In this document: positions 25,660 to 33,889 of the stretch, one piece after another
Layout of the letters: each line of letters opens with the position of its first letter
Position numbering within the stretch: position 1 is the stretch's first letter
NCBI RefSeq assembly: GCF_001761365.1
Contig: NZ_CP017477.1
Location: 3,214,001 to 3,278,000, forward strand
Direction: 5' to 3'
DNA from: Polaribacter vadi
GTDB lineage: Bacteria; Bacteroidota; Bacteroidia; Flavobacteriales; Flavobacteriaceae
Length of the DNA: 64,000 nucleotides
Position numbers and translations under genes: made by a program
The notes under the pieces: generated by a model
What the model was told of the DNA's origin: nothing
Databases searched by the model: none
Seen by the model: the letters and a program-made list of their open reading frames with translations, nothing else

Positions 25660-27753
25660 ATGCAAAGTTTTAGAACAGAAATAGAAAATCCAGTCGTAGA
25701 AAGAGATATTATTGAATTGGCAGATAAAATTGCGCAATTTAATAATCTTCAAATAGATGAAGAAAAATTTAGAAGCTTACGATTAGCTAGAGGAGTTTAC
25801 GGTCAGCGTCAAGAAGGTGTGCAAATGATTCGTATTAAACTGCCTTATGGTAAAGTAAAGAGTAATCAACTACGAAGAATTTCTGAAGTTTCAGACGAAT
25901 ATTCAAGAGGAAGATTACACATTACAACACGTCAAGATATTCAAATTCACTATGTAGATTTACAAAGAACTCCAGAATTGTGGGCAGAATTAGAACGTGA
26001 TGATGTTACGTTGCGTGAAGCTTGTGGTAATGTTGTAAGAAACGTAACTGCTTCTGAAACTGCAGGAATTGATGTTGATGAACCTTTTGATGTTTCACCT
26101 TACGCAGATGCATTATATAAATTCTTTTTACGGAACCCAATTTGTCAAGAAATGGGACGTAAATTCAAGGTTTCTTTTTCTTCTACGGATAAAGATACAG
26201 GTTTGTCTTATTTACACGATTTAGGATATATTGCTAAAATAGAAAACGGAGTAAGAGGTTTTAAAGTAATGGTTGCTGGAGGATTAGGTTCACAGCCAAG
26301 ACATGCAGAAGTATTGTATGATTTTTTACCATCAGATAAAATTATTCCAGTAATGGAAGGTGTTTTAAGAGTTTTTGATAGATATGGCGAACGAAAAAGT
26401 AGAGCCAAAGCAAGAATGAAATTCTTATTAAAAGATATTGGTTTAGAAGCTTTTAAAAATTTAATTGAAGAAGAACAAAAAGCGATTGAATTTAAAACGG
26501 TTGTAATTGATGCAGCATCTTATGTGCCTTCAGAACCTGTTTATGTTGAAGCGCCACAAGTGGAAATAAAAGACCAAGCAGCATTTAATTTATGGAAATC
26601 AACAAACTTGATTCCTCAAAAACAGAAAGGATATGTTGCAATCGGAATTAAAGTTTTATTAGGAGATTTTTATACAGATAAAGCCCGTTTATTAGCAGAT
26701 TTAGTAGATACATACGCAGCAGGTGAAATCCGTTTAACCTTACGTCAGAATATTGTTATTCCTTTTGTGAAGGAAGATTTAGTTCCTTTGTTTTATCAGG
26801 AATTAGAAAAATTAGGATTTGTTGAAGCAGGTTATAATAAAGCAGTAGATATTACAGCTTGTCCAGGAACAGATACTTGTAATTTAGGAATTGCAAGTAG
26901 TACAGGAATTGCTGTAGAATTAGAAAAAGTGATTGCTGCAGAATATCCTCAGTATTTAAAAAATGAAGATTTAGTCATTAAAATTAGTGGTTGTATGAAT
27001 GCTTGTGGACAACACAATATGGCAAACATTGGTTTTCAAGGAATGACAGTAAGAACACCAGATAAATTAGTAGCGCCAGCGTTACAAGTTTTATTAGGTG
27101 GAGGAAATTTAGGAAATGGAAACGCACTTTTTGCAGATAAAGTAGTAAAAGTACCAAGTAAAAGAGGACCTGAAGCTTTGCGTAGAATCTTAAATGATTA
27201 TGAAGCAAATGCAAACGGAAAAGAATTTGTAGACTATTATAAAGAAAAAGGAGAAAAGTATTTTTATGATTTCTTAAATGATTTACAAGACGTTACCAAT
27301 TTAACACAAGAAGATTTTATTGATTGGGGAGAAGCTGATAAATATGTAAAAGAAATTGGAATTGGAGAATGTGCAGGCGTTGTGATCGATTTAATTGCCA
27401 CTCTATTTTTAGAAAGTGATGAGAAAATTGAAAATGCAAAAGAAGCTTTTGGAAACGGCGTGTATTCAGGGGCAATTTATTACGCGTATCAATCTATTGT
27501 CAATTCTGCGAAAGCATCATTATTAGCAGCAAATAAGAAAACGAATACACATGCAAGTATAATTTCTCAATTCGATGAGGAATTTATTTCATCAGGAAAA
27601 ATAGATTTAGGTACTTCTTTTGCAGAATTGATCTATCAAATCAATAAATTTGCTCCAACAGCAGAATTTGCTGAGAAATATATTAATGATGCAGGTAGTT
27701 TTTTACAAAAAGTAAGAGCTTTTAGAGAAGTTGAAACTTCTGTTGCACAGTAA
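25660..27753 (+). CDS. Ferredoxin-type sulfite/nitrite reductase with C-terminal HEPN-like domain
   Basis: A 697-residue protein. Residues 1 to about 540 hold two ferredoxin-like and two catalytic half-domains of the siroheme reductase family. The siroheme-[4Fe-4S] ligands are Cys401 and Cys407 (TACPGTDTCNLG) and Cys445 and Cys449 (SGCMNACGQHN). The context with cys and siroheme genes points to sulfite as substrate. Residues from about 570 are a helical HEPN-like domain (AKEAFGNGVYSGAIYYAYQS). It lacks the Rx4-6H motif of HEPN RNases, so it is probably structural or regulatory. Confidence 0.9.
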   Translation: MQSFRTEIENPVVERDIIELADKIAQFNNLQIDEEKFRSLRLARGVYGQRQEGVQMIRIKLPYGKVKSNQLRRISEVSDEYSRGRLHITTRQDIQIHYVDLQRTPELWAELERDDVTLREACGNVVRNVTASETAGIDVDEPFDVSPYADALYKFFLRNPICQEMGRKFKVSFSSTDKDTGLSYLHDLGYIAKIENGVRGFKVMVAGGLGSQPRHAEVLYDFLPSDKIIPVMEGVLRVFDRYGERKSRAKARMKFLLKDIGLEAFKNLIEEEQKAIEFKTVVIDAASYVPSEPVYVEAPQVEIKDQAAFNLWKSTNLIPQKQKGYVAIGIKVLLGDFYTDKARLLADLVDTYAAGEIRLTLRQNIVIPFVKEDLVPLFYQELEKLGFVEAGYNKAVDITACPGTDTCNLGIASSTGIAVELEKVIAAEYPQYLKNEDLVIKISGCMNACGQHNMANIGFQGMTVRTPDKLVAPALQVLLGGGNLGNGNALFADKVVKVPSKRGPEALRRILNDYEANANGKEFVDYYKEKGEKYFYDFLNDLQDVTNLTQEDFIDWGEADKYVKEIGIGECAGVVIDLIATLFLESDEKIENAKEAFGNGVYSGAIYYAYQSIVNSAKASLLAANKKTNTHASIISQFDEEFISSGKIDLGTSFAELIYQINKFAPTAEFAEKYINDAGSFLQKVRAFREVETSVAQ

Positions 27754-27766
27754 TTTTAAAAAAAAA

Positions 27767-28537
27767 ATGAGTATTAAAACACCAAAGTTAACAGTTGTAG
27801 GTGCTGGGCCTGGAGATGTAGATTTAATCACAGTAAAAGCTATTAAAGTTTTAAAAACTGCGGATGTAGTTTTGTATGACGCTTTGGTAAATGAAGAGCT
27901 ATTAGATTTTATCAATCCAAAAGCAGAACTTATTTTCGTCGGAAAAAGAAGAGGTTGCTATAGATATCAACAAGAACAAATTAACGAATTAATTGTAGCA
28001 AGAGCAAAAACTCATGGACATGTTGTTCGCTTAAAAGGTGGCGATCCTTTTATTTTTGGAAGAGGAGCAGAAGAAATGGAATTTGCTGCCAACTTTGGAA
28101 TAGAAACAGCTATGGTTCCAGGTATTTCATCGTCTTTGGCAGTACCTGCATATCAAAATATTCCCTTAACAAAAAGAGGAAGTGCAGAAAGTTTCTGGGT
28201 AATTACAGGAACTACAAAAGACCATAAATTATCGAATGATGTTGCTTTGGCAGCAAAATCGAACGCAACTATTGTAGTGTTAATGGGAATGGGAAAATTG
28301 GCAGAAATTGTAAAATTATTTCAACAAGAAAATAAAAACGATTTGCCAGTTGCTATTATTCAAAACGGAACAAGAACCAACGAAAAAGTAGGAATTGGAA
28401 CTGTAGATACCATTTTAGAAATTGTAAAAAATCAAGAATTAAGCAATCCTGCAATTATTGTTTTAGGCGAAGTTGTAAATCACAGAGCAATTTTAGCAAA
28501 TGTGCAAGAAGAATATGCAAAAGCGTTAATTGATTAA
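27767..28537 (+). CDS. cobA: Uroporphyrinogen-III C-methyltransferase
   Basis: A 257-residue SAM-dependent enzyme making precorrin-2 for siroheme. VVGAGPGDVDLITVKA is the family start; RLKGGDPFIFGRGAEEM, VPGISS and PLTKRG follow. The ATG at 27767 gives the family N-terminus; a TTG at 27731 inside the reductase gene is not needed. It supplies siroheme for the reductase just upstream and is part of the same operon. Confidence 0.95.
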   Translation: MSIKTPKLTVVGAGPGDVDLITVKAIKVLKTADVVLYDALVNEELLDFINPKAELIFVGKRRGCYRYQQEQINELIVARAKTHGHVVRLKGGDPFIFGRGAEEMEFAANFGIETAMVPGISSSLAVPAYQNIPLTKRGSAESFWVITGTTKDHKLSNDVALAAKSNATIVVLMGMGKLAEIVKLFQQENKNDLPVAIIQNGTRTNEKVGIGTVDTILEIVKNQELSNPAIIVLGEVVNHRAILANVQEEYAKALID

Positions 28538-28546
28538 TTTTTTAAG

Positions 28547-29122
28547 ATGGAACGTAATAATTTATATCCTATTTTTTTAAAGTCTAAAAACCTAAATTTT
28601 TTAATAGTTGGTGGTGGTTTTGTGGCCGAAGAAAAATTAACTTTCTTGTTAAAATCAAGCCCAGATGCTAAAGTAACAATGGTTTCGCCAATGTTTAGAG
28701 AAGGCACTATTGAATTATCAAAAAAAGGCAATGTTACTTTAATTAAAGATGTTTATCAAAAAAAATATTTGGAAGGTAGGCACATTGTAGTTGCAACTAC
28801 AGATATTCCAGCAATAAACGTACAAGTTTGGAAAGATTGCAGAGCAGAAGCAAAGTTGGTAAATGTTGCTGATAATCCTCCATATTGCGATTTTTATATG
28901 GGAGGAATTGTAACCAAAGGAAACGTAAAAGTTGCAATTTCAACAAACGGAAAATCGCCAACAACAGCCAAAAGATTGCGTCAGTTTTTTGAAGATGTAA
29001 TTCCAGAAAATGTAGACGATTTAGTGAAAAATTTAAACGAATATAGAAAAACCATCAAAGGAAACTTTGAAGAAAAAGTAGAAAAACTAAACGAATTCAC
29101 AAAAAGTTTGGTTGAAAAATAA
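28547..29122 (+). CDS. Precorrin-2 dehydrogenase / sirohydrochlorin ferrochelatase-type protein
   Basis: A 191-residue protein matching the N-terminal half of CysG, or Met8p. FLIVGGGFVAEEKL is the NAD-binding motif, VATTDIPAINVQVW and VNVADNPPYCDFYMGGIV follow, and ISTNGKSPTTAKRLRQF is the conserved dimerisation region. It oxidises precorrin-2 and may insert iron, completing siroheme together with the methyltransferase upstream. The separate genes replace the fused CysG of enterobacteria. Confidence 0.92.
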   Translation: MERNNLYPIFLKSKNLNFLIVGGGFVAEEKLTFLLKSSPDAKVTMVSPMFREGTIELSKKGNVTLIKDVYQKKYLEGRHIVVATTDIPAINVQVWKDCRAEAKLVNVADNPPYCDFYMGGIVTKGNVKVAISTNGKSPTTAKRLRQFFEDVIPENVDDLVKNLNEYRKTIKGNFEEKVEKLNEFTKSLVEK

Positions 29123-29130
29123 AGTAACTT

Positions 29131-29157
29131 CCTGCAAGGTTTCTAAAACTTTGTAGG
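29131..29157. repeat. CCTGCAAGGT-type palindromic repeat
   Basis: CCTGCAAGGTTT and AAAACTTTGTAGG form an imperfect hairpin. It is a diverged copy of hairpin A at 18071-18097 and fills the short gap between the siroheme gene and the ferredoxin reductase gene. Confidence 0.75.
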
Positions 29158-29175
29158 TCTGATAAATAAACAAAA

Positions 29176-30231
29176 ATGATTACAACAGATATACTAATTA
29201 TTGGTGCAGGACCAACAGGATTATTCACAATTTTTGAAGCAGGTTTATTAAAGTTAAAATGTCATTTAATTGATGCTTTGCCACAACCTGGAGGTCAGTG
29301 TTCTGAGATTTATCCAAAGAAACCAATTTACGATATTCCTGCATATCCAGAGATTTTAGCAGGCGATTTAACAGATAAATTGTTAGAACAAACCAAGCAG
29401 TTTGAACCAGGTTTTACTTTGGGAGAAAGAGCAGAAACAATCGATAAATTAGAAGATGGAACTTTTATTGTAACCACAAATAAAGGGACAAAACATCACG
29501 CGAAAATTGTTGCCATTGCTGGTGGTTTAGGTTCTTTTGAGCCTAGGAAACCAAAAATTGAAAACCTTGCAAATTTTGAAGATAAAGGTGTGGAATATAT
29601 TATTAAAGAACCAGAGTTTTATCGAAATAAAAAAGTGGTAATTTCTGGAGGTGGAGATTCTGCTTTAGATTGGGCAATTTTCTTATCAAATATAGCATCA
29701 GAAGTAACTTTAATCCACAGAAGAAACGAATTTAGAGGTGCTTTAGATTCTGTTGAAAAAGTACAAGAATTAAAAAATTTAGGTAAAATTAGACTAATTA
29801 CACCTGCAGAAGTAAAAGGTATTTTAGGAACTGATAAAGTAACAGGAGTTGCTGTAGAAAAGAAAGGCGAAGATGCATTTATTGTAGATGCAGATCACTT
29901 TATTCCTTTGTTTGGTTTGTCACCAAAATTAGGACCAATAGGTAATTGGGGCTTAGAAATCGAGAAAAATGCCATCAAAGTAAACAACGCTTTAGATTAC
30001 CAAACCAATATTCCAGGAATTTACGCAATTGGCGATGTCAATACGTATCCAGGAAAATTAAAGTTAATTCTTTGTGGTTTTCACGAAGCTACTTTAATGT
30101 GCCAAAGTGCTTATCAAAGAATTTTTCCAGATAAAAAATACGTAATGAAATATACCACAGTTGGTGGTGTAGATGGTTTTGATGGTACACGAAAAGAAGC
30201 GCCAAAGGCAGTTGTAAAAGCTATAAATTAA
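29176..30231 (+). CDS. Ferredoxin/flavodoxin-NADP reductase (thioredoxin-reductase-like)
   Basis: A 351-residue FAD/NAD(P) oxidoreductase. ILIIGAGPTGLFTIFEAG is the FAD site, PGGQCSEIYPKKPIYDIPAYP is typical of YumC-type reductases, and VISGGGDSALDWAI is the NADPH site. AIGDVNTYPGKLKLI near the end contacts FAD. The redox CxxC of thioredoxin reductase is absent, which supports the ferredoxin reductase call. With the ferredoxin downstream it can carry electrons from NADPH to the sulfite reductase. Confidence 0.9.
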   Translation: MITTDILIIGAGPTGLFTIFEAGLLKLKCHLIDALPQPGGQCSEIYPKKPIYDIPAYPEILAGDLTDKLLEQTKQFEPGFTLGERAETIDKLEDGTFIVTTNKGTKHHAKIVAIAGGLGSFEPRKPKIENLANFEDKGVEYIIKEPEFYRNKKVVISGGGDSALDWAIFLSNIASEVTLIHRRNEFRGALDSVEKVQELKNLGKIRLITPAEVKGILGTDKVTGVAVEKKGEDAFIVDADHFIPLFGLSPKLGPIGNWGLEIEKNAIKVNNALDYQTNIPGIYAIGDVNTYPGKLKLILCGFHEATLMCQSAYQRIFPDKKYVMKYTTVGGVDGFDGTRKEAPKAVVKAIN

Positions 30232-30297
30232 TTTTTTAATGAAAGTTTTCAGATTTTTTATCGACATAAAAGAATAATTTTTATGAGAAGCTATTTC

Positions 30298-30429
30298 CAG
30301 CTTTCCACTGTATCTTTTCATAGGCGTCTTTGCGAAGTTTACTTTTTTTGTAAACTGTGGCAATCTCTTCTAGAAATTGAATTACTTGTTTGGAAAGCCT
30401 ATAAAAAGGATGTCGTTTCAATCTGGGCT
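30298..30429. repeat. Composite nested repeat
   Basis: CCAGCTTTCCACTGTATC (30298-30315) and AAAAAGGATGTCGTTTCAAT (30403-30422) are the two halves of the element seen at 24225-24300; CCAG and CTGG form its outer stem. The loop between them holds a second element, GCGTCTTTGCGAAG and GGCAATCTC (30324-30366), which resembles the TTGCGAGGAACGAAGCAATC repeat of Bacteroidota. That element in turn encloses an AGTTTAC/GTAAACT hairpin. Confidence 0.65.
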
Positions 30430-30485
30430 AAACTTGTTTAAAATTATTAGTTTAAGAATACTATATTGCTAATTTAAATACACAA

Positions 30486-30518
30486 AGACCTCACAGGTTT
30501 TCAAAAGCTGTGAGGTCT
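30486..30518. repeat. AGACCTCACAG-CTGTGAGGTCT palindrome
   Basis: An 11-bp perfect stem (30486-30496 with 30508-30518) plus an inner TTTT/AAAA pair. Another flavobacterial intergenic hairpin family, possibly ending the upstream transcript before the ferredoxin promoter. Confidence 0.75.
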
Positions 30519-30534
30519 AACCAATCAAATTTCT

Positions 30535-30542
30535 TACTTTTG
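30535..30542 (+). promoter_or_regulatory. Candidate -7 box of the ferredoxin-cysE-cysM operon
   Basis: TACTTTTG is an exact match to TAnnTTTG, 18 bases before the first possible ATG. No TTTG is found at the -33 position. Confidence 0.45.
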
Positions 30543-30559
30543 ATATTTGATAAACATAG

Positions 30560-30895
30560 ATGATGAGTTTAGATATAAATATTAAGATTACTGACAGAAA
30601 TGGAGTAACTCACGAAGTTGTTGCACCTACAGATATGGCTATGAATTTGATGGAAGTTGTTCGTTCTTACGAACTTGCAGAAGAAGGAACCATAGGAATT
30701 TGTGGAGGAATGGCAATGTGTGCTTCTTGCCAATGCTATGTAAAATCAGATCATAATTTACCAGAAATGACGGATGATGAAGATGCAATGTTAGCAGAGG
30801 CATTTAATGTTGAAGACAATAGTAGATTAGGGTGTCAAATTCAAATGACATCAGAAATGGAGGGTTTAGAAGTTGAATTAGCACCAGAATCATAA
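30560..30895 (+). CDS. [2Fe-2S] ferredoxin (adrenodoxin type)
   Basis: A 111-residue (or 110 from the second ATG at 30563) small electron carrier. Cluster ligands are in GICGGMAMCASCQC (Cys-x5-Cys-x2-Cys) and the later RLGCQIQ. LPEMTDDEDAML is the acidic partner-binding helix of adrenodoxin-type ferredoxins. Its place between the reductase and cysE suggests it feeds the sulfite reductase. The following cysE gene starts three bases after its stop. Confidence 0.92.
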   Translation: MMSLDINIKITDRNGVTHEVVAPTDMAMNLMEVVRSYELAEEGTIGICGGMAMCASCQCYVKSDHNLPEMTDDEDAMLAEAFNVEDNSRLGCQIQMTSEMEGLEVELAPES

Positions 30896-30898
30896 TTT

Positions 30899-31663
30899 AT
30901 GAAAGAGGTTGTAAGTGAAATTTTAGTTAAAAATTACAGCATGTGTTTACGAGATGCTGTAGAAGTTTTTACCAAAGAAATAATTAATTGCCTTTTTGAC
31001 GAAAAATATCAACAAGAAAAAGGACAAGACACAAAAAATAAATTTTTCAAAATTTTAGAGCGTTTAGAAATTGAAAATGAAACTTGTTTTTGGTTAGATT
31101 TCGAAAATTCTTTTTCTGAGATTAGAAGAAAATTAGATTTGGATGCTGTTTTCGCCCTAAATAGCGATCCTGCAGCAAAAAGTTTACGAGAAATTTATTT
31201 AGCATATCCAGGTTTTTATGCCATTGCTGTTTATAGATTAAGCCATCAATTATTACAACAAGAAATACCTGTATTGCCAAGAATGATGAGTGAATTCGCT
31301 CACAGTATAACAGGAACAGATATTCATCCAGGAGCAGAAATTGGAGAATCTTTTTTTATAGATCATGCAACAGGAATTGTTATTGGCGAAACCACAATTA
31401 TAAAAAATAAGGTAACTATTTTTCAGGGAGTTACTTTAGGAGGAATTCAAGTAAAGAAAAGTTTAGCATCAACAAAAAGACACCCAACTATAGAAAGTGG
31501 TGTTGTTATTTATGCAAACGCAACTATTTTAGGAGGTGATGTTATTATTGGTGCAAATTCTGTTATTGGCGCAAATGTGTGTGTTACAGAATCAATCTCA
31601 GAAAATTCGGTAGTTACTGTAGAATCAGAAAATAATATTTTTCAAAAAAAAATTAAAAGATGA
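30899..31663 (+). CDS. cysE: Serine O-acetyltransferase
   Basis: A 254-residue enzyme that makes O-acetylserine. The helical N-terminal half is followed by a left-handed beta-helix of hexapeptide repeats: GTDIHPGAEIGESFFIDHATGI holds the catalytic Asp-His region, then VTIFQGVTLGG. Its product is used by the cysteine synthase gene that overlaps it by four bases (ATGA). The C-terminus lacks the long tail of E. coli CysE, so feedback and complex formation may differ. Confidence 0.93.
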   Translation: MKEVVSEILVKNYSMCLRDAVEVFTKEIINCLFDEKYQQEKGQDTKNKFFKILERLEIENETCFWLDFENSFSEIRRKLDLDAVFALNSDPAAKSLREIYLAYPGFYAIAVYRLSHQLLQQEIPVLPRMMSEFAHSITGTDIHPGAEIGESFFIDHATGIVIGETTIIKNKVTIFQGVTLGGIQVKKSLASTKRHPTIESGVVIYANATILGGDVIIGANSVIGANVCVTESISENSVVTVESENNIFQKKIKR

Positions 31664-32553
31664 AAACAAAAAGTATCATAGATTTTGTAGGAAATACACC
31701 TTTGGTAGAAGCTCAAAATATATTTAAAAAAGAAGGCGTTACTTTATTGCTAAAATTAGAAGGAAATAATCCTGGAGGAAGTGTTAAAGACAGAGCTGCT
31801 TATAATATGATTTCTGAAGCTTTAAAAAGAAAAAATATAAAAAAAGGAGATACTTTAGTGGAAGCTACTTCTGGAAATACAGGAATTGCTTTGGCGTTAA
31901 TGGCAAAAGTTTTAGGCGTACATATGGTTTTGGTAATGCCAGAAAATTCTACGATTGAAAGAGTAAAAACGATGCGTGCTTATGGTGCAAAAGTAATTCT
32001 TACATCGAAAGAATTAGGGATGGAAGGTTCTAGAGATCATGCTTTAAAACTAAAATATAAAAAAGGATATTACAGATTAAATCAATTTGATAATACAGAC
32101 AATTCTAAAGCACATTATAAAGGAACTGGGCCAGAAATTTGGAGAGATACAGAAGGTGAAATAACACATTTTGTATGTACAATGGGTACAACAGGTACAA
32201 TTATGGGTGTTTCTGATTACTTAAAAGAGCAGAATAAAAATATTACCATTATTGGAGTTCAGCCAAAAGAAGGAGCAAAAATTCCTGGAATAAGAAACTG
32301 GCCAGAAGAATATTTACCAGCTATTTTTAATAGAAAAAAAGTTGATGAGGTAATAGAAGTAGATGAAGAAGAAGCAAAAGCAATGACGCAAAGATTGGCT
32401 GAAGAAGAAGGCATTTTTGCAGGAATGAGTAGTGGAGGTTCTGTAGCAAGTGCTATAAAAGTGGCAGAGAAATTAGATAAAGGTGTTGTGGTTGCTATTA
32501 TTTGTGATAGAGGAGACCGTTATTTATCATCAACATTATTTGAAAAAGAGTAA
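31660..32553 (+). CDS. cysM: Cysteine synthase (CysM-like)
   Basis: A 297-residue PLP enzyme that makes cysteine from O-acetylserine and sulfide. The PLP lysine lies in LEGNNPGGSVKDRAA, the substrate loop is EATSGNTGIALA, and the phosphate-binding loop is CTMGTTGTIMG. Length and the MEGSRD segment resemble CysM rather than CysK. It is the last gene before the second SAM-I riboswitch; no terminator is visible. Confidence 0.92.
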   Translation: MKTKSIIDFVGNTPLVEAQNIFKKEGVTLLLKLEGNNPGGSVKDRAAYNMISEALKRKNIKKGDTLVEATSGNTGIALALMAKVLGVHMVLVMPENSTIERVKTMRAYGAKVILTSKELGMEGSRDHALKLKYKKGYYRLNQFDNTDNSKAHYKGTGPEIWRDTEGEITHFVCTMGTTGTIMGVSDYLKEQNKNITIIGVQPKEGAKIPGIRNWPEEYLPAIFNRKKVDEVIEVDEEEAKAMTQRLAEEEGIFAGMSSGGSVASAIKVAEKLDKGVVVAIICDRGDRYLSSTLFEKE

Positions 32554-32685
32554 TTTAATATAAAATTTTCAAGATTTTAAGTTCGTAATATGCTTTAATT
32601 TTATCTAAAAATTTTAGTGTAATAATTCTACAAATAAAAATATAATGCGTTAATTTGTAGCTCAGTTCATAAACTTATTAATTAC

Positions 32686-32806
32686 GTTATCACGAAAGGT
32701 AGAGGGATTAGACCCTGTGAAGCCTTGGCAACCTCTCATTTATGAGAAAGGTGCTACATTCTACAAGAATACTATGAATTTAATTCATTTATTTTTGACA
32801 GATAAC
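32686..32806 (+). promoter_or_regulatory. SAM-I (S-box) riboswitch upstream of metH
   Basis: P1 pairs GTTATC (32686-32691) with GATAAC (32801-32806). Core segments ACGAAAGGTAGAGGGATTAG, ACCC, AGCCTTGGCAACC and AAGGTGCTACATTCTAC are in order and match the S-box consensus. P3 is closed by CTCAT/ATGAG. P4 carries an ATGAAT/ATTCAT hairpin (32774-32788). A second copy of the P1 3' strand lies downstream at 32823-32834. The element is compact compared with the metY copy. The remaining bases of the 307-base gap show no gene. Confidence 0.93.
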
Positions 32807-32860
32807 AGAGAAAATTTACACTTTTCCTGATGACATATTGATACTAATTATCAAATAAAA

Positions 32861-33874
32861 ATGTCAAACATATATAAAGCTTTACAAGAAAGAATTTTGG
32901 TTTTAGATGGTGCCATGGGTACTATGCTACAAGCCTATAAATTTTCTGAAGAGGATTTTAGGGGAGATCGCTTTAAAGACTATCCAACTCCACTTCAAGG
33001 AAACAACGATTTACTTTCAATTACGCAACCAGAAGCAATCAAAACCATTCATGGAAAATATTTTGAAGCTGGTGCAGATATTATAGAAACCAACACTTTT
33101 TCTGGAACTACAATTGCAATGGCAGATTATCAAATGGAAGATTTGGTTTATGAGCTAAATTATCAATCTGCAAAAATCGCTAAAGAAGTTGCACTAGAAT
33201 TTACAGCAAAAGAACCACAGAAACCACGTTTTGTTGCAGGTTCTATTGGACCAACAAACAGAACAGCAAGTATGTCTCCAGATGTAAATGATCCTGGTTA
33301 TAGAGCTGTAACTTTTGAAGATTTAAGAATAGCTTACAAACAACAAATAGAAGCTTTGTTAGATGGTGGAGTGGATCTTTTATTAGTAGAAACTGTTTTT
33401 GATACCTTAAATGCAAAAGCAGCTTTATTTGCAATTGAGCAAGTAAAAGATGAAAGAAATATCGAAATCCCTACCATGTTAAGTGGCACAATTACAGATG
33501 CTTCAGGAAGAACTTTGTCAGGACAAACAGCCGAAGCTTTTTTAATTTCTGTTTCTCATATTCCTTTATTATCTGTGGGCTTCAATTGTGCTTTAGGAGC
33601 TAATTTGTTACAGCCACATTTAGAGGCAATTGCTAATAAAACCGACTTTGCAATTTCTGCACATCCAAATGCAGGTTTGCCAAATGCTTTTGGCGAATAT
33701 GATGAAACTCCAGAAGAAATGGGCGAACAAATTGAAGAATACTTAAAGAAAAACTTAATCAATATAATTGGAGGTTGTTGTGGTACAAGTCCAGAACATA
33801 TAAGAGTAATTGCCAATATTTCAGCGAAGTATAAACCAAGACGTCACTCTGAGCTAATTTCAGAATCAAATTAA
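32861..33874 (+). CDS. metH: Methionine synthase, homocysteine-binding subunit
   Basis: A 337-residue protein equal to the N-terminal module of Met[22 protein letters not shown] opens the barrel; the zinc ligands are in the [10 protein letters not shown] and [10 protein letters not shown] segments. It binds and activates homocysteine. The cobalamin part is encoded by the next gene, so MetH is split into two chains. The last residues, [10 protein letters not shown], come from a dispersed palindromic repeat at 33843-33868 rather than from the family. Controlled by the SAM-I riboswitch upstream. Confidence 0.93.
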   Translation: MSNIYKALQERILVLDGAMGTMLQAYKFSEEDFRGDRFKDYPTPLQGNNDLLSITQPEAIKTIHGKYFEAGADIIETNTFSGTTIAMADYQMEDLVYELNYQSAKIAKEVALEFTAKEPQKPRFVAGSIGPTNRTASMSPDVNDPGYRAVTFEDLRIAYKQQIEALLDGGVDLLLVETVFDTLNAKAALFAIEQVKDERNIEIPTMLSGTITDASGRTLSGQTAEAFLISVSHIPLLSVGFNCALGANLLQPHLEAIANKTDFAISAHPNAGLPNAFGEYDETPEEMGEQIEEYLKKNLINIIGGCCGTSPEHIRVIANISAKYKPRRHSELISESN

Positions 33875-33889
33875 GAAGAACGAAAGAAG

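Noticed and set aside
27370..27753. HEPN domain as part of a toxin-antitoxin pair
   Set aside because: It is fused to a complete sulfite reductase, lacks the Rx4-6H RNase motif and has no antitoxin partner nearby.
24188..30518. CRISPR array
   Set aside because: The palindromic repeats are few, differ from each other and are kilobases apart; there are no regular spacers and no cas genes.
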